NCBI GenBank assembly: GCA_050179685.1
Contig: JBFXEW010000022.1
Coordinates: 1 to 64,000, forward strand
DNA length: 64,000 nt
From: GWE2-40-63 sp050179685
Lineage (GTDB): Bacteria > Bacteroidota > Bacteroidia > Bacteroidales > SZUA-534
Direction: 5' to 3'
Under the pieces are notes generated by a model that saw only the letters and a program-made list of their open reading frames with translations, did no database searches and was not told the origin of the DNA. How positions within the stretch are numbered: position 1 is the first letter of the stretch; each line of letters begins with the position of its first letter. Shown here piece after piece: positions 17,001-23,804 of this stretch. The position numbers and the translations under genes were made by a program.

Positions 17001-17180
17001 TTATTCTCGCTCGATAAAAATGTTTCATCCCTGGGAACAGCTCAGGAAAAAGGAACCGGATTGGGCCTGATTTTGTGCAAAGAATTTGTCGAGAAAAGTG
17101 GTGGGTCGATAAAAGTTGACAGCAAACCAGGAATTGGCAGTACTTTTATTATGCGTTTACCACGCAGAAAATTTAATTAG
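14082..17180 (+). CDS. Beta-propeller sensor histidine kinase (no receiver domain)
   Basis: I place the start at the ATG at 14082 rather than the TTG at 14055, because it begins a proper signal peptide (MENLRYVFGILLLLVNASYI). The ~1032-residue protein has a periplasmic region of two-component-regulator propeller repeats (e.g. DSAGYLWVATDGGI) and a Y_Y_Y domain. One membrane helix (VWVLTLIYIGIVISLIIYL) and a coiled coil follow. The kinase core has H-box FFSILAHDLKSPFN, N-box FRNLVLNAIKFS and G2 GTGLGLILCKEF. It lacks the receiver and AraC parts of classical hybrid systems, so it needs a separate response regulator, and none is adjacent. It lies 109 bases before the hydrogenase regulatory module, which has its own promoter candidate. 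Confidence 0.88.
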   Translation: MENLRYVFGILLLLVNASYITAQNVGVEEYHQENGLPTDLIKAFEIDSAGYLWVATDGGIVHFEGNEFVAVENIERASNYYKNLLFSKKFGFLATSDDGLISISLKEHSYTSAYTRKLLGFSTWPDLSYAKTLYEASDSSIWIASNLRVAQLTTDTIITFELPAHCHTNHYVRNHQFFEIDSVVYVMCQNGGLFKMNSASGELELLDCKFAGTEVFALQLIENNQVLVGVQNGLILLEFDSSGTLILAKELNFPYSVSHIEPAADGTLYLGTWSQGLFKAQILPNQLKYEHIALSEQKTINDVLIDKQNQLWLATNFGVTLLRNLDFKPAFTDFTKYYIHDMEAVNGKLYFTDGWRVAGFNPENKTLYPVFSQWEYLIHQFIIKNNDLWVATDDGRIIVINKGVPLLEYDFSAKGGAITELVLGKDGLVWFIQNREKPTVVSFSSDFEETEYVIPLPDEERLRMLKVAADGTLYLGASGTQSYLWRFNSAANIFENISVPLGKTNNTVFEVNDMEFYRSNVIVLGTSEGVWKYSPLEIRQFNLGEMNQEHVTSVAVDSQERIWFGNSNGLILLDSTFTITFNNYDGIPSKTNSFRNLHVDEFGQIWMGTNLGLVEGTIKEEYKCTPKPKIRHIENEYRILYPDEHNSFLVNTPIHITFSNSLYPAKYVSFEYRLVNSDQEHWVAVQRNNRNIVLTNLQEGSYKLQLRAKGKGFYKWSEPETYEFAIYKKWYQKVWVLTLIYIGIVISLIIYLRLAGKKSERERKKLEAIISQRTQDLKEQNEELTQLNSNLKSAKDEAEAAIKSKDRFFSILAHDLKSPFNTLIGFSQLLVNNRDDISEAEMQQFLEEMLQTSENTYKLLQNLLDWARSQTGALQMERKQIVLKPFINEVLATITATANQKDIGLLVEVPDTLEIYADKSIMATVFRNLVLNAIKFSYPHNVVKVKAELVDELWAEVMVIDNGVGIEKDILPNLFSLDKNVSSLGTAQEKGTGLGLILCKEFVEKSGGSIKVDSKPGIGSTFIMRLPRRKFN

Positions 17181-17240
17181 GTTCAGCTACTTTTAAGCGG
17201 AGAGCTAATATTTATCATCATTTATTCGCGTAAGGCTTAC

Positions 17241-17248
17241 TATCTTTG
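17241..17248 (+). promoter_or_regulatory. Candidate -7 element of the hydrogenase regulatory operon
   Basis: TATCTTTG matches TAnnTTTG exactly and stands 42 bases upstream of the ATG at 17290. The -33 position is T-rich (TTTATT) but not a clear consensus. It suggests the module is transcribed separately from the upstream kinase. Confidence 0.45.
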
Positions 17249-17289
17249 CTGCCATAATCAGCTTGAAAACCAACTTGAACTTAGTTTCG

Positions 17290-17634
17290 ATGGATATAAA
17301 ATCGTTGTTAGCACATACTGATGGAAATTTAATTACTACCCGAATTTCTGAAGATTCTGTTTTTGAAAATGCTTTTGCATCCGACTTAATGAGCGATGTG
17401 CTTACCCTCGATGTAAGTAACACCATTCTGATTACCGGTCTGGCGAATTTGCAAACCATTCGAACCGCCGAGATGTCGGACATTGAATGTGTGATAATTG
17501 GGCGCAACAAAAAAGTAACGCCCGATATGCTTGAACTGGCAAACAAAAGCAATATCTGCCTCATTGAATCACCTTTTTCAGTGTTTAAAATTTCTGGTAT
17601 CTTGTACCAAAATGGCATAAAACCCTTGTATTAA
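17290..17634 (+). CDS. DRTGG-domain protein (first copy)
   Basis: The ATG at 17290 is preferred to the in-frame TTG at 17263, giving 114 residues. The whole chain is one small alpha/beta domain of the DRTGG type: DLMSDVLTLDVSNTILITGL, IECVIIGRNKKVTPDMLELA and a final GILYQN. DRTGG domains occur near CBS domains and in phosphotransacetylase N-termini and are thought to bind ligands, although the ligand here is unknown. Its stop overlaps the next start by one base (TAATG), so the two are translationally coupled. A paralog lies at 19528. It heads a six-gene block upstream of hydABC. Confidence 0.8.
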   Translation: MDIKSLLAHTDGNLITTRISEDSVFENAFASDLMSDVLTLDVSNTILITGLANLQTIRTAEMSDIECVIIGRNKKVTPDMLELANKSNICLIESPFSVFKISGILYQNGIKPLY

Positions 17635-18062
17635 TGGAATTTAACTTTACAGTTACCGGAGGCGATTTTATAAGTGCTGGACATGCTTCGAGCGAAGTTA
17701 AAAAAGTGCTCCAAAAGTTAAATGTTGATCCAAAAATTACACGCCGGATTGTAGTTGCCCTTTATGAAGCCGAAGTAAATATTGTAGCTCATGCCTACAG
17801 CGGAACCATTAAAGCAAGTATCGATACCGAAAAAATTACGCTGGTTCTCGACGACGAAGGTCCGGGAATTCCAAGCATTGAACTGGCTATGCAGGAAGGT
17901 TTTTCAACGGCTTCAGAAAAGGTTCGTGAAATGGGATTTGGAGCCGGAATGGGTTTGCCCAATATGAGCAAAAACGCCGACGAATTGAACATTACTTCTG
18001 AAGTTAACAAAGGAACCCGGGTCGAAATTATTACTTATTTAAACAACAAAACCAAAGCATAA
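17634..18062 (+). CDS. RsbW/SpoIIAB-like ATP-binding protein
   Basis: The 142-residue protein is a stand-alone GHKL ATPase domain of the anti-sigma serine kinase type. The N-box is ALYEAEVNIVAHAY near residue 42, the G1 box is LDDEGPGIPSIE near 73, and the ATP lid plus G2 box run through FGAGMGLPNMSKNADELNI near 101. Family members phosphorylate an anti-sigma-factor antagonist or sequester a regulator. No STAS-domain antagonist is visible in the operon, so its partner may be one of the DRTGG proteins or the hydrogenase-like protein downstream. That is a guess. It overlaps the preceding gene by one base and is 21 bases from the next. Confidence 0.82.
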   Translation: MEFNFTVTGGDFISAGHASSEVKKVLQKLNVDPKITRRIVVALYEAEVNIVAHAYSGTIKASIDTEKITLVLDDEGPGIPSIELAMQEGFSTASEKVREMGFGAGMGLPNMSKNADELNITSEVNKGTRVEIITYLNNKTKA

Positions 18063-18083
18063 AATTTACATTCGATACAAATT

Positions 18084-19448
18084 ATGGATAAGCCTTTTTT
18101 CTTTCATGCACTAAAAGTTAACGAGCAAACCTGCTACGGGTGTTCGCATTGCATGAATGCTTGTCCTACCGAAGCCATTCGGGTTTGGAATGGTTTGGCC
18201 AATATTGATGAGAATAAATGCATCGACTGTGGCGAGTGCCAGCGCGTTTGTCCTGTAAATGCCATTTATGTAGATGAAGATGCTTTTGATTCCATTTTTA
18301 ATTATAAATACCGGGTGGCCTTGTTTCCGGCGGTTTTTATCGGGCAGTTTCCTGAGGAGGTAAAAGCCAGTCAGATATACAGTGTACTTCACGAAATAGG
18401 TTTTACCCATGTGTTTGAGGTGGAACGGGCTGTTGATATTCTTAACGAAGCCATTTTGGAATACCAATCCAAAGAAGGACTTGAACTGCCGGTTATTTCA
18501 TCGTTTTGTCCGGCAATAATCCGATTGGTTCAGGTTAAATTTCCATCGTTGGTCGATAATATTTTAAAACTGGGAACACCCAGCGATATTGCAGCTCAGT
18601 TTTTAAAACGCAAATTAATTGATCAGGGCATCCCCGAAAACGATATAGGGATTTTTTATGTAACCCCATGTGCAGCAAAAATAGCAGCCATTAAAAGTCC
18701 GGTTGGAGAAGAAAAATCGGTGGTCGATGGGGCTATAAACATGAATAGTCTTTTTAACAGGGTATATCGTAAAATCATGGACGGTTCGGGTAAACAAGCT
18801 ACTGAGCCGGGTTCAACCGAATTGTTCGATTACGAAGTACTATGGACTTTAACCAAAGGAGAGTCATCGCGTGTAAGCGGTCGCAGTTTGGCTATCGATG
18901 GAATTTATAACGTAATGGAGTTTCTGGAAAAGCTCGAAAATCAGGAAATTGAAGGACTCGATTATATTGAATGCAGGGCTTGTCACGAAGGTTGTGCCGG
19001 CGGAATATTAAGTACCGAAAATCGTTTTCTGGTAGTTGAGCGCTTGCAAAAACGTGTGGAGCGAAACCGTAAAAAAAATCAGTTTATTCCATCGGGAATC
19101 AATAAATACAAAGATTATTTGCTTACAAAACTACCGCTGGGCGAAGTGGTACCCCGTTCGATGATGATGCTCGATGTGGATATGGCTGCGGCTATGAAAA
19201 AAATGCAAAAAGCACAGAAAATTGAAGCGCAGTTACCCGGTATCGATTGTGGTGCTTGTGGTGCTCCCAGTTGCCGGGCGCTAAGCGAAGATATTGTGAA
19301 AGGAAATGCCACGCTCTCGCATTGTGTTTTTGTGCAAAAAGTATTGATGAAAAACGGCGAAATTAATATGGATACCGCCTTTGCAATTATCGATAAAATT
19401 TGGGGCGACCGAAAAACAGTAAAAGGAACACTCAAAGACAATACGTAA
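18084..19448 (+). CDS. Putative sensory [FeFe]-hydrogenase (HydS-like)
   Basis: The 454-residue protein has an N-terminal pair of [4Fe-4S] sites (Cys 17/20/23/27 and 46/49/52/56) and an [FeFe]-hydrogenase large-subunit domain. The four H-cluster cysteines are in place: SSFCP (C142), TPCAAK (C196) and CRACHEGC (C300, C304). Where catalytic enzymes have TSCCP, the first cysteine, the proton relay, is Phe141. MPC is TPC, and the GGGQP tail of the third motif is missing. The C-terminus adds a CGACGAPSC-type [4Fe-4S] domain with a fourth Cys in LSHC. These changes match the putative sensory hydrogenases rather than H2-producing ones. Low turnover and a signalling role are inferred. It lies between regulatory-type genes. 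Confidence 0.8.
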   Translation: MDKPFFFHALKVNEQTCYGCSHCMNACPTEAIRVWNGLANIDENKCIDCGECQRVCPVNAIYVDEDAFDSIFNYKYRVALFPAVFIGQFPEEVKASQIYSVLHEIGFTHVFEVERAVDILNEAILEYQSKEGLELPVISSFCPAIIRLVQVKFPSLVDNILKLGTPSDIAAQFLKRKLIDQGIPENDIGIFYVTPCAAKIAAIKSPVGEEKSVVDGAINMNSLFNRVYRKIMDGSGKQATEPGSTELFDYEVLWTLTKGESSRVSGRSLAIDGIYNVMEFLEKLENQEIEGLDYIECRACHEGCAGGILSTENRFLVVERLQKRVERNRKKNQFIPSGINKYKDYLLTKLPLGEVVPRSMMMLDVDMAAAMKKMQKAQKIEAQLPGIDCGACGAPSCRALSEDIVKGNATLSHCVFVQKVLMKNGEINMDTAFAIIDKIWGDRKTVKGTLKDNT

Positions 19449-19527
19449 AGGGCTTTTTTTTCTGCTAAATGAGCAAATAGTGCGACTATATATTTCTCAA
19501 TGGTAAAATCACTTAAACGAATTATAA

Positions 19528-19863
19528 ATGACTGTAAACGATATAATCACAAAATTAAATCTTAGCGTACTGGGCGGCGAACAAGGTTTAAACAAAGAGG
19601 TCAGCGGGGCTTATACCTGCGACCTGCTCAGCGATGTTATGGGAAATGTTGACGATGGCAATGTCTGGATTACTTTACAAACACATAAAAACGTAATGGC
19701 CATTGCTTCCTTACGCGATTTAAGTGCGGTAATTTTGGTAAAAGGTCTGCAAGCCGATGCCGACATGCTCGAAAAAGCCAACGAAGAAGGTATACCGGTA
19801 TTGAGCACAAAAGAAAAGGCTTTTGAAATTTCCGGAAAACTGTTTCAACTGATTCATTCTTAG
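19528..19863 (+). CDS. DRTGG-domain protein (second copy)
   Basis: This 111-residue protein is a single DRTGG-type domain similar in layout to the protein at 17290. CDLLSDVMGNVDDGNVWITL matches the DLMSDVLTLDVSN segment there, and VILVKGLQADADMLEKA matches the second strand-helix unit. It begins with LNLSVLGGEQGLNKEVSGAY, closer to the canonical family N-terminus than the first copy. Duplicated DRTGG genes flanking the sensory-type hydrogenase suggest they are ligand-sensing or adaptor parts of the module. It ends 26 bases before the PHP gene. No enzymatic residues are apparent. Confidence 0.8.
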   Translation: MTVNDIITKLNLSVLGGEQGLNKEVSGAYTCDLLSDVMGNVDDGNVWITLQTHKNVMAIASLRDLSAVILVKGLQADADMLEKANEEGIPVLSTKEKAFEISGKLFQLIHS

Positions 19864-19889
19864 TTTTTTTGCATTTTCTATTTTTTTTT

Positions 19890-20612
19890 ATGCCTTTAAA
19901 ATCCTATCGGGCCGATTTACATATCCACACCATTCTTTCGCCCTGCGGCGATTTGGCGATGAGTCCGGCTGTAATTGTTGAAGAGGCAAAAATGAAAGAA
20001 TTACAAATTATAGGAATTACCGACCACAATACAACCTTGCAGGCTCCTTTAATTCAACACTTGGGTAAAGAGCAGGGAATTTTTGTTTTGTGTGGAGCCG
20101 AAGTAAATTCAAAAGAAGAAGTCCATTGCCTGTGTTTTTTACCCGACGAATCCGGTCGGGAAAAATTCCAGAACTATTTGAATGAACATTTGCCTGACAT
20201 TCGGAACGATGTACAAAAATTTGGTTACCAGGTTTGTGTAAATGCTGCCGAAGAAATTATTTATGAAGAACCCCGTTCCTTACTGTCGGCCATTAACCAA
20301 AGTACAGAACAAATTGAGCAAACGGTTCATCAATTGGGAGGCCTTTTTATTCCGGCTCATATAAACCGGCCCAGTTATAGTTTAATTAGCCAGTTGGGTT
20401 TTGTTCCTCCCGATCTTAAAGTCGATGCACTGGAATTGTCGCGGCATATTTCAATCAGTGATTTTAAGCGGTCGAATCCCTATCTGAACAATTATCCGTT
20501 TATTCAAAGTTCCGATGCGCATTATCGCAACGATATTGGAAGTGTATTTACAACGCTTGAACTTCCCGAGCTATCGTTTAGCGCAATTAAAAATGCCTTG
20601 AAGAACCTTTAA
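19890..20612 (+). CDS. PHP-domain metal-dependent phosphoesterase
   Basis: I start at the ATG at 19890 (the TTG at 19869 only adds MHFLFFF), giving 240 residues. The PHP metal-binding motifs are complete: DLHIHTILSPCGD near residue 9, GITDHNT near 44, GAEVNS near 75, PAHINRPSY near 158 and SSDAHYRND near 213. Relatives hydrolyse nucleotide or sugar phosphates; the RNase AM/YciV type removes nucleotides from RNA 5' ends and from 3',5'-bisphosphates. Its place between a DRTGG gene and an ATPase gene in a hydrogenase cluster suggests that it acts on a signal nucleotide or a phosphoprotein, but this is not shown by sequence. Confidence 0.82.
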   Translation: MPLKSYRADLHIHTILSPCGDLAMSPAVIVEEAKMKELQIIGITDHNTTLQAPLIQHLGKEQGIFVLCGAEVNSKEEVHCLCFLPDESGREKFQNYLNEHLPDIRNDVQKFGYQVCVNAAEEIIYEEPRSLLSAINQSTEQIEQTVHQLGGLFIPAHINRPSYSLISQLGFVPPDLKVDALELSRHISISDFKRSNPYLNNYPFIQSSDAHYRNDIGSVFTTLELPELSFSAIKNALKNL

Positions 20613-20622
20613 TCATCACATT

Positions 20623-21171
20623 TTGAAAAACATTGCCGAACATATTCTCGATATTGTACAAAACAGCATCAGGGCTCAGGCTACTCAAATTAGTATTGAA
20701 CTTAGCGAATCGCTTATAAACAACAATTACAAGCTGGTAATTTCCGATAATGGTTTGGGTATGGATGCGGAAACCTGTAAAAAAGTTAGTGATCCGTTTT
20801 ATACTTCCAGAACTACCCGCAAAGTAGGTTTGGGAATTCCTTTGTTAAAGCAGAATGCCGAACAGAGTGGAGGCGGATTCAGCTTAAAATCGGAACCGGG
20901 AAAAGGAACTGAAATTGGAGCAACCTTTGTTTTAAATCATATCGACCGGCTTCCGGTTGGCGATATAGTTGGAACATATTTATTATTATTTGCGGCTAAT
21001 CCGGCCATTGAGTTTACAGTTACACACAAAACCGATTCAGGAAACCTTACTTTTGACACCCGCGAAGCAAAACAAATGCTGGGCGATATTCCTTTGAGCA
21101 CATCTGAGGTGCGCAAATTTTTAAAAGAATGGTTTGTTGCGAATATGCAGGCAATAAATGCTTCCTTTTAG
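20623..21171 (+). CDS. Histidine-kinase-type ATPase domain protein without a dimerisation domain
   Basis: The start is TTG at 20623: there is no in-frame ATG between it and an upstream TGA, and the family N-terminus (KNIAEHILDIVQNSI) begins here. The 182-residue chain is a HATPase_c domain with N-box DIVQNSIRA, G1 ISDNGLGMD, an F-like box DPFYTSRT and G2 VGLGIPLLKQNAEQSGG. A ~55-residue helical tail ends at LKEWFVANMQ. It has no phospho-accepting H-box, membrane helix or sensor, so any kinase activity must be on another protein. It closes the regulatory block, 406 bases before the hydrogenase structural genes. Confidence 0.8.
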   Translation: MKNIAEHILDIVQNSIRAQATQISIELSESLINNNYKLVISDNGLGMDAETCKKVSDPFYTSRTTRKVGLGIPLLKQNAEQSGGGFSLKSEPGKGTEIGATFVLNHIDRLPVGDIVGTYLLLFAANPAIEFTVTHKTDSGNLTFDTREAKQMLGDIPLSTSEVRKFLKEWFVANMQAINASF

Positions 21172-21577
21172 ACTAAAAAGTTTGCTTAAAAAGCTATTTT
21201 TCGCTGCTATTATTTTGGGTAAATTACTCGAACGATTGCGTAGTTTTTAAAAAGCCGCCAGGCTCCTAATTTACTTATGATTTGCCCATAAAATACATGA
21301 TAAAAATTAGCTTTGTTATTAAACATCCTGCTATTTTAATAGATTATAAATAAGCCTCTTTTTTGCATAAAATCAAAAAATGCAAGTGGCTAAAAATGAG
21401 CGCTTCCATTTTTTCTGCCTGATAAATCATATCCTGCATTATGATAAAAATCATACCCAAAAACCCTTAAATAAAATCAGTCTAAATAATTGATATAGCC
21501 TATCTTACAGAAATTTCGTAAACTTGCATCAGATTATAAAAACGAACTATATAAAGTAATTTAAAACGATATAATTT
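21172..21577. other. Spacer before the hydrogenase structural operon
   Basis: These 406 bases hold no gene. They must contain the promoter for the structural operon, or a leader if transcription continues from the regulatory block. TAAACTTG at 21519-21526 is one base off the -7 consensus, without a matching -33. A weak stem (TTGCAT at 21363-21368 with ATGCAA at 21380-21385) is present. I see no Rex-type TTGTGA/TCACAA operator. Confidence 0.4.
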
Positions 21578-21982
21578 ATGGTAAAGATTAAGTCGTTGGC
21601 AGATTTGCAAAAACTTAAAGCAGACATGCAAACTAAAGTTGAACTCAGAGAACGCGGCGAAAGCGCCGAGAATCTGGTTCAGGTAAAAGTTGCCATGGCT
21701 ACCTGCGGTATTGCATCAGGAGCCAAGCAAGTGATGGAATTTTTTATGGACGAATTGGAAAAGCGTAACATTGAAGCCGTAGTTACTCAAACAGGTTGTA
21801 TGGGTTACTGCTATGCAGAACCAACGGTTGAAATTACACTTCCAAATCAGGACCCGGTAGTTTTTGGTTATGTTGATACCAAAAAAGCCGATGAGATTAT
21901 TGAAAAGTACGTAAAAGAGGGAATCCTGGTTGATGGTATTATTCCCGTGAATTACGAAACCATTGATGACAAAAACAAATAG
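21578..21982 (+). CDS. Thioredoxin-like [2Fe-2S] ferredoxin subunit of the hydrogenase operon
   Basis: The 134-residue protein has an N-terminal helical segment (residues 1-35) and a thioredoxin-fold [2Fe-2S] domain. Its cluster motifs are ATCGIASGA near residue 47 and TGCMGYC near 82, a C-x(n)-C-x3-C pattern like the N-terminus of HydB/NuoF and the NuoE C-domain. In comparable operons this small protein accompanies HydABC and probably passes electrons, although it is not part of every purified complex. It is followed directly by hydB, whose Shine-Dalgarno overlaps its stop codon. Confidence 0.82.
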   Translation: MVKIKSLADLQKLKADMQTKVELRERGESAENLVQVKVAMATCGIASGAKQVMEFFMDELEKRNIEAVVTQTGCMGYCYAEPTVEITLPNQDPVVFGYVDTKKADEIIEKYVKEGILVDGIIPVNYETIDDKNK

Positions 21983-21987
21983 GAGGT
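21981..21987 (+). promoter_or_regulatory. Strong Shine-Dalgarno of hydB
   Basis: AGGAGGT ends 7 bases before the hydB ATG at 21995 and overlaps the TAG stop of the previous gene. Such full anti-16S complements are uncommon in Bacteroidota, whose leaders are usually A-rich. Confidence 0.75.
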
Positions 21988-21994
21988 ATTAAAC

Positions 21995-23788
21995 ATGGCA
22001 AAATACAAAATGCATCTCCTGGTATGTGGCGGAACAGGTTGTAGAGCATCGGCAAGCGATGCCATTGTAGGTAAACTGGAGAAAGAACTCGAAGAAAAGA
22101 ACCTTCAGGATGATGTTCAGGTTGTGATGACCGGCTGTTTTGGCTTCTGCGAAAAAGGGCCCATTGTAAAAGTATTGCCCGACAATACATTTTATGTTCA
22201 GGTAAAACCCGACGATGCCAAATCAATTGTTGAAGAGCACGTTATAAAAGGTCGTAAAGTTGATAAGCTTTTGTATCGCGACCCGGAAACCAGCAAAGAA
22301 ATTAGCGATTCAAAGCACATGGGATTCTACAAAAAGCAATTGCGCATTGCATTGCGCAACTGTGGTGTAATTAATCCCGAAAGTATCGACGAAGCTATTG
22401 CCCGCGATGCTTATGCTGCATTGGCTAAAGTTATGGGCGAAATGACTCCCGAACAAGCCATTCAGGAAATGATTGATTCAGGACTACGTGGACGCGGTGG
22501 AGGTGGTTTCCCAACGGGTTTAAAATGGAAATTTGCAGCTGCAAATAAAGCCGATCAGAAATATGTGGTTTGTAATGCCGACGAGGGCGACCCCGGAGCA
22601 TTTATGGACCGTTCCATACTCGAAGGCGATCCACACTCCGTAATTGAAGCTATGGCCATAAACGGTTATTGCATCGGAGCATCAAAAGGTTTGGTTTACA
22701 TTCGTGCCGAATATCCTTTAGCTATTGAACGTTTAAAAACAGCCATTAATCAGGCCCGCGACTACGGTTTATTGGGCGAGAACATCCTTGGAACCGATTT
22801 TAGTTTCGATATTGAATTGCGTTATGGAGCCGGAGCCTTTGTTTGTGGCGAAGAAACTGCACTTATTCATTCAATGGAAGGTGAACGGGGCGAGCCAACT
22901 TTTAAACCACCATTCCCTGCCGAATCAGGATATTTGGGTAAGCCAACCAACGTAAATAATGTGGAAACCTATGCTAACATTCCGGTTATTTATTTAAAAG
23001 GTGCCAATTGGTTTAATAAAATTGGAACTGAGAAATCGAAGGGAACCAAAGTTTTTGCCCTTGCCGGAAAAATCAATAACGTGGGTTTGATTGAAGTTCC
23101 CATGGGAACCACTTTACGCGAAGTTATTTACGAAATTGGTGGTGGAATAAAAGACGGTAAAAAATTCAAAGCCGTTCAAACCGGAGGTCCATCGGGTGGA
23201 TGTTTAACTGAAAAACACCTGGATACACCTATTGATTATGATAACCTGATAGCTTCAGGCTCAATGATGGGGTCGGGCGGTATGATTGTAATGGACGAAG
23301 ACGACTGTATGGTTTCAGTAGCCCGTTTTTACCTCGATTTTACGGTTGAAGAATCGTGCGGTAAATGTTCACCCTGTCGAATAGGTAACAAACGTCTTTA
23401 TGAACAACTCGATATCATCTGTAAAGGAAAAGGAACCCTTGAAGATTTGGATAAATTGCGGAACCTGAGTTATGTTATTAAAGACACATCGCTTTGTGGT
23501 TTGGGACAAACATCGCCCAACCCGGTTCTATCAACACTCGATAATTTCTACGATGAGTACCTGGAACACGTGACCGATAAAAAATGTCGTGCCGGCGTTT
23601 GTAAAGATTTAATGCAGTACATTATCGATAACGAACAGTGTGTTGGTTGTACCGCTTGTGCCCGGGTTTGTCCTGTTGGTGCAATCTCAGGCGAACGTAA
23701 AGGACCGCATAATATCGATCAGACCATCTGCATCAAGTGTGGTGCTTGTATTGAGAAATGTAAGTTTAGTGCTATCAGCATTCAATAA
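21995..23788 (+). CDS. hydB: NADH-binding flavoprotein subunit of bifurcating [FeFe]-hydrogenase (HydB/NuoF type)
   Basis: The 597-residue subunit has an N-terminal thioredoxin-like [2Fe-2S] domain (C11, C16, then TGCFGFC at ~47-52). A NuoF core follows with the glycine-rich NADH/FMN site GLRGRGGGGFPTG near residue 163 and CNADEGDPGAF. Next come an SLBB region, the NuoF [4Fe-4S] motif CGKCSPCRIG near 453 and two C-terminal ferredoxin-type clusters (CVGCTACARVC near 549, CIKCGACIEKC near 579). HydB carries the FMN site where electrons of NADH and ferredoxin are combined or split. The extra N- and C-terminal cluster domains distinguish it from complex I NuoF. Confidence 0.92.
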   Translation: MAKYKMHLLVCGGTGCRASASDAIVGKLEKELEEKNLQDDVQVVMTGCFGFCEKGPIVKVLPDNTFYVQVKPDDAKSIVEEHVIKGRKVDKLLYRDPETSKEISDSKHMGFYKKQLRIALRNCGVINPESIDEAIARDAYAALAKVMGEMTPEQAIQEMIDSGLRGRGGGGFPTGLKWKFAAANKADQKYVVCNADEGDPGAFMDRSILEGDPHSVIEAMAINGYCIGASKGLVYIRAEYPLAIERLKTAINQARDYGLLGENILGTDFSFDIELRYGAGAFVCGEETALIHSMEGERGEPTFKPPFPAESGYLGKPTNVNNVETYANIPVIYLKGANWFNKIGTEKSKGTKVFALAGKINNVGLIEVPMGTTLREVIYEIGGGIKDGKKFKAVQTGGPSGGCLTEKHLDTPIDYDNLIASGSMMGSGGMIVMDEDDCMVSVARFYLDFTVEESCGKCSPCRIGNKRLYEQLDIICKGKGTLEDLDKLRNLSYVIKDTSLCGLGQTSPNPVLSTLDNFYDEYLEHVTDKKCRAGVCKDLMQYIIDNEQCVGCTACARVCPVGAISGERKGPHNIDQTICIKCGACIEKCKFSAISIQ

Positions 23789-23790
23789 AA

Positions 23791-23796
23791 GAGGAG
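23791..23796 (+). promoter_or_regulatory. Shine-Dalgarno deciding the hydA start
   Basis: GAGGAG stands 8 bases before the ATG at 23805. It rules out the longer open frame that extends back into hydB. Confidence 0.7.
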
Positions 23797-23804
23797 ACAG
23801 AATA

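Noticed and set aside
17205..17618. 137-codon minus-strand frame opposite the first DRTGG gene
   Set aside because: The DRTGG protein on the plus strand is coupled to the next gene and resembles the paralog at 19528.
21172..21577. Rex operator or riboswitch before the hydrogenase genes
   Set aside because: No TTGTGA/TCACAA-type palindrome and no recognisable riboswitch core were found by eye; the visible stem is only 6 bp.
23640..23804. Longer N-terminus for hydA (starting within hydB)
   Set aside because: The extra 55 residues overlap hydB cluster motifs in another frame; the GAGGAG at 23791 and family alignment favour the ATG at 23805.
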